Below the pieces are notes generated by a model. The model was not told where the DNA came from and made no database searches. It saw only the letters and a program-made list of their open reading frames with translations. A stretch of 64,000 bases of DNA, from assembly GCA_041751935.1 (NCBI GenBank), contig JBGSIA010000209.1, positions 1 to 64,000 of the forward strand, given 5' to 3'. Positions 61,831 to 64,000 of this stretch are shown here, piece after piece. Within the stretch, counting starts at the first letter, position 1. Every line of letters begins with the position of its first letter. Both the position numbers and the translations under genes were made by a program. This stretch comes from JBBSJZ01 sp041751935. Lineage in GTDB: Bacteria > Planctomycetota > Planctomycetia > Pirellulales > Pirellulaceae.

Positions 61831-64000
61831 ATGCTATTTACGTCAACTGCTCCCCTGATTTCTAGGTCACCCAGATCAGCAGCCTCTGTTGGAGCGATCT
61901 TGCTTTCACTGGTAACCAGTCTTGGCGCACAAGACAGGCTTATCGCTCAAGACAAACCCGATGTTCAAGCTACGGTCACTGCAAATGATTCGGCAAAGGA
62001 AGACGAACTACTTAGCGAGGTTCGGCAAATCACGTTTGAGGGGTTGCGCAGTGGTGAAGGATACTTCAGTGCCGATGGTAAACGGATGGTATTTCAGAGT
62101 GAGCAAGATCCTGCGAACCCCTTTTACCAAATATCGGTGATGGACTTGGAAACCGGAGATGTAACAACAGTCTCTCCGGGCTATGGCAAGACGACCTGCG
62201 GGTGGATTCATCCCAACGGCAACCGAGTGCTGTTTGCGAGTACGCAGGACGATCCGCTGGCTAAACAGAAACAGCAGGAAGAACTGGCGATTCGCGAGAG
62301 TGGCAAGCAACGCCGCTACGCCTGGGATTACGATGAACATTACGAACTGTATTCTCGTGAATTGGATTCGGATGCTTACGATCGGCTGACGAACACGCGC
62401 GGCTATGATGCGGAAGGGAGCTACAGTCCCGATGGCACACAAATTGTGTTCGCTTCCAACCGTGAAGCGTACAGTCGCGAACTTACCGAACGAGAAAAGA
62501 AACTCATCGAAGTCGATCCGGCCTACCTGATCGATCTGTACATCATGAACTCCGATGGCAGCAACGTTCGGCAGTTGACGGATACAGAGGGCTACGATGG
62601 CGGGCCATTTTTTTCGCCAGATGGCAAACGCATCTGTTGGCGACGTTTTTCCGCTGATGGTGCGACAGCCGAAATCTACACGATGAACGTCGATGGCACG
62701 GATGTGCGGCGGTTGACGAGTTTGGGCGCGATGAGTTGGGCGCCGTTCTTTCATCCCAGCGGTGACTATCTCGTTTTCACCACCAATCTGCAGGGCTTTG
62801 CTAACTTTGAACTGTATCTTGTACGAAGCGACGGGCAAGGCGAACCTGTACGAGTGACGTACACGGACGGATTCGACGGATTGCCAGTGTTTTTTCCCGA
62901 CGGCAAACGCTTGTCCTGGACAACAAATCGAACCTCAAATAAACGCTCTCAGATTTTTGTCGCAAAGTGGAACGACTCAACAGCGAGAGAGCTACTGGGA
63001 TTGGATTCAAGTGAGCCATCGGATCGAATCGCTGCGATCGAAGCGGCGAAACAGTCGACACCGGATTTTTCGCCTGCGGATATTGGTCGCCACGTCGATT
63101 ACTTGACTCGCGAAGAACTCGGTGGAAGATTGACCGGAAGCCTCGGTGAACGCCGTGCGACGGCGTATGTGGCAGCTTACTTGGAGAGTCTCGGGTTTGA
63201 ACCGGCGGGTGAGAAAGGCACGTTCTTTCAAGAATTTGAGTTCCCCGCAGGTGCAGAATTGGGGCCAGGCAACCTGTTAACACTCAATGGTAAATCCTTA
63301 AAGCTGGACACCGACTGGAGGCCACTATCCTTTTCTGCTGACGGTGAATTCAAGGCTGCTGAGGTTGTATTCGCTGGTTATGGGCTGTCGGTTCCGGCAA
63401 GCGACGATCTTGAAGAATACGATAGCTATGTCCATCTGGACGTCGCCGATAAGTGGGTGCTTGTGTTGAGAGATCTTCCACAAGACATTACACCGGAGCG
63501 GCGACAGCAACTGGCTCGATACAGCTCGCCACGTCGAAAGGCGTCCGTGGCTCGGGATGCTGGGGCTCTCGGCGTGATTTTTGTCGCTGGTCCTACAAGT
63601 CAAGTGCAATCGCAACTGATTCGTTTCGATAGCGACGCTTCCCAAGCCGGTGTCAGCATCGGGGTCGTATCAATTGACAACGAAACGGCAGCATCCATTT
63701 TCACTCAAGCCGGCAAGTCATTGTCTGACGTGCAAAAGTCGCTCGATAACGGATCGCCACAAATGGGTTTCGTCTTGGAAAAGGCGAACGTATCGGCAAA
63801 CATTCAAATCGATCGCAAGACTGGCGTCGGACGCAATGTGCTGGCACGCTATCCGGCGACGAAGAAAACGGCTGACAAGTCCAATGATATGGTCATTGTT
63901 GGTGCACACATCGATCACTTGGGACGTGGCGTTGGCAGTAATTCACTGGCTAATGAGAATGAGCAAGGCAAGATTCATGCTGGTGCCGACGATAATGCCA
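61831..64000 (+). CDS. PD40 propeller plus M28 peptidase, cut by the window end
   Basis: Exported metallopeptidase, 723 codons readable with no stop before the right edge. ATG at 61831 begins a signal region (SVGAILLSLVTSLGAQDRL). Residues about 60-385 carry TolB-like PD40 repeats (EGYFSADGKRMVFQSE, EGSYSPDGTQIVFASNREAY, GGPFFSPDGKRICW). A protease-associated-type region follows. The M28 metal site VIVGAHIDHLGRG (about 691) and HAGADDNA at the edge are the zinc-binding His-x-Asp and Asp residues of aminopeptidase-Y-like enzymes. The remaining catalytic residues lie outside the window. The PD40 part probably binds peptides or envelope polymers. Confidence 0.88.
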   Translation, partial: MLFTSTAPLISRSPRSAASVGAILLSLVTSLGAQDRLIAQDKPDVQATVTANDSAKEDELLSEVRQITFEGLRSGEGYFSADGKRMVFQSEQDPANPFYQISVMDLETGDVTTVSPGYGKTTCGWIHPNGNRVLFASTQDDPLAKQKQQEELAIRESGKQRRYAWDYDEHYELYSRELDSDAYDRLTNTRGYDAEGSYSPDGTQIVFASNREAYSRELTEREKKLIEVDPAYLIDLYIMNSDGSNVRQLTDTEGYDGGPFFSPDGKRICWRRFSADGATAEIYTMNVDGTDVRRLTSLGAMSWAPFFHPSGDYLVFTTNLQGFANFELYLVRSDGQGEPVRVTYTDGFDGLPVFFPDGKRLSWTTNRTSNKRSQIFVAKWNDSTARELLGLDSSEPSDRIAAIEAAKQSTPDFSPADIGRHVDYLTREELGGRLTGSLGERRATAYVAAYLESLGFEPAGEKGTFFQEFEFPAGAELGPGNLLTLNGKSLKLDTDWRPLSFSADGEFKAAEVVFAGYGLSVPASDDLEEYDSYVHLDVADKWVLVLRDLPQDITPERRQQLARYSSPRRKASVARDAGALGVIFVAGPTSQVQSQLIRFDSDASQAGVSIGVVSIDNETAASIFTQAGKSLSDVQKSLDNGSPQMGFVLEKANVSANIQIDRKTGVGRNVLARYPATKKTADKSNDMVIVGAHIDHLGRGVGSNSLANENEQGKIHAGADDNA

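Overview
The window reads as chromosomal DNA of a planctomycete, most likely of the Pirellulaceae (Rhodopirellula/Blastopirellula-like). The basis is gene content: LEPR-XLL surface proteins, PSCyt/DUF1549/DUF1553 proteins paired with DUF1501 proteins, a WD40 protein next to a DUF1549 protein, a sulfatase beside an ADWPQWRGP-type PQQ propeller protein, and Ser/Thr kinases with TPR or single-pass tails. No rRNA, tRNA or CRISPR array was seen.

Layout. 0.3-2.9 kb: receptor-type Ser/Thr kinase with TPRs. 3.0-16.8 kb (minus strand): a tightly coupled three-gene operon encoding a 472-aa LEPR-XLL/RTX protein, a GT1-type glycosyltransferase and a 3,713-aa multidomain surface protein that contains a complete-looking LCAT-like lipase domain. 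16.8-18.2 kb: decayed DNA with short tandem duplications, a broken reading frame and a Uma2 endonuclease gene interrupted by one in-frame stop. 18.4-25.3 kb: UDP-glucuronate-4-epimerase-like enzyme, then minus-strand YihY/BrkB, sulfatase, PQQ-propeller and ABC exporter genes. 25.5-31.2 kb: WD40 plus DUF1549/DUF1553 pair, a small hypothetical gene, and a coupled ThiO/FAD-oxidoreductase pair. 31.7-34.6 kb: second Ser/Thr kinase and a PlsC-type acyltransferase. 34.6-40.3 kb: ECF sigma factor, a large cytochrome-like DUF1549/DUF1553 protein with a discoidin domain, and a DUF1501 protein. 40.7-42.8 kb: Cys-rich outer-membrane protein divergent from an ArsR regulator, and a YbjN-like protein. 43.4-46.9 kb: membrane pyrophosphatase with an unusual insertion, and a DapA-family aldolase. 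46.9-51.2 kb: accessory zone with a dead ISAs1-family element with recognisable ends, a WG-repeat lipoprotein with a small membrane protein, a frameshifted membrane protein gene and a Y1 transposase stub. 51.3-54.8 kb: PepT and a coupled PncB-PncA NAD-salvage pair. 54.9-61.5 kb: SGNH hydrolase, LptD-like protein coupled to DgkA, and a beta-barrel protein followed by a secreted C39 peptidase. 61.8 kb to the end: a PD40/M28 peptidase gene that runs off the window.

Working together: many products act at the cell envelope (giant adhesin-like proteins and their coupled glycosyltransferase, LptD/DgkA, ABC exporter, sulfatase, barrel/C39 pair). The strongest candidate for an undescribed system is the surface-protein/glycosyltransferase operon. 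The two proteins flanking the enzyme share both their N-terminal LEPR-XLL signal and a C-terminal module of about 95 residues beyond the RTX repeats.

Limits: all calls come from reading translations and motifs by eye. Domain borders are approximate and no alignment or database search was run.
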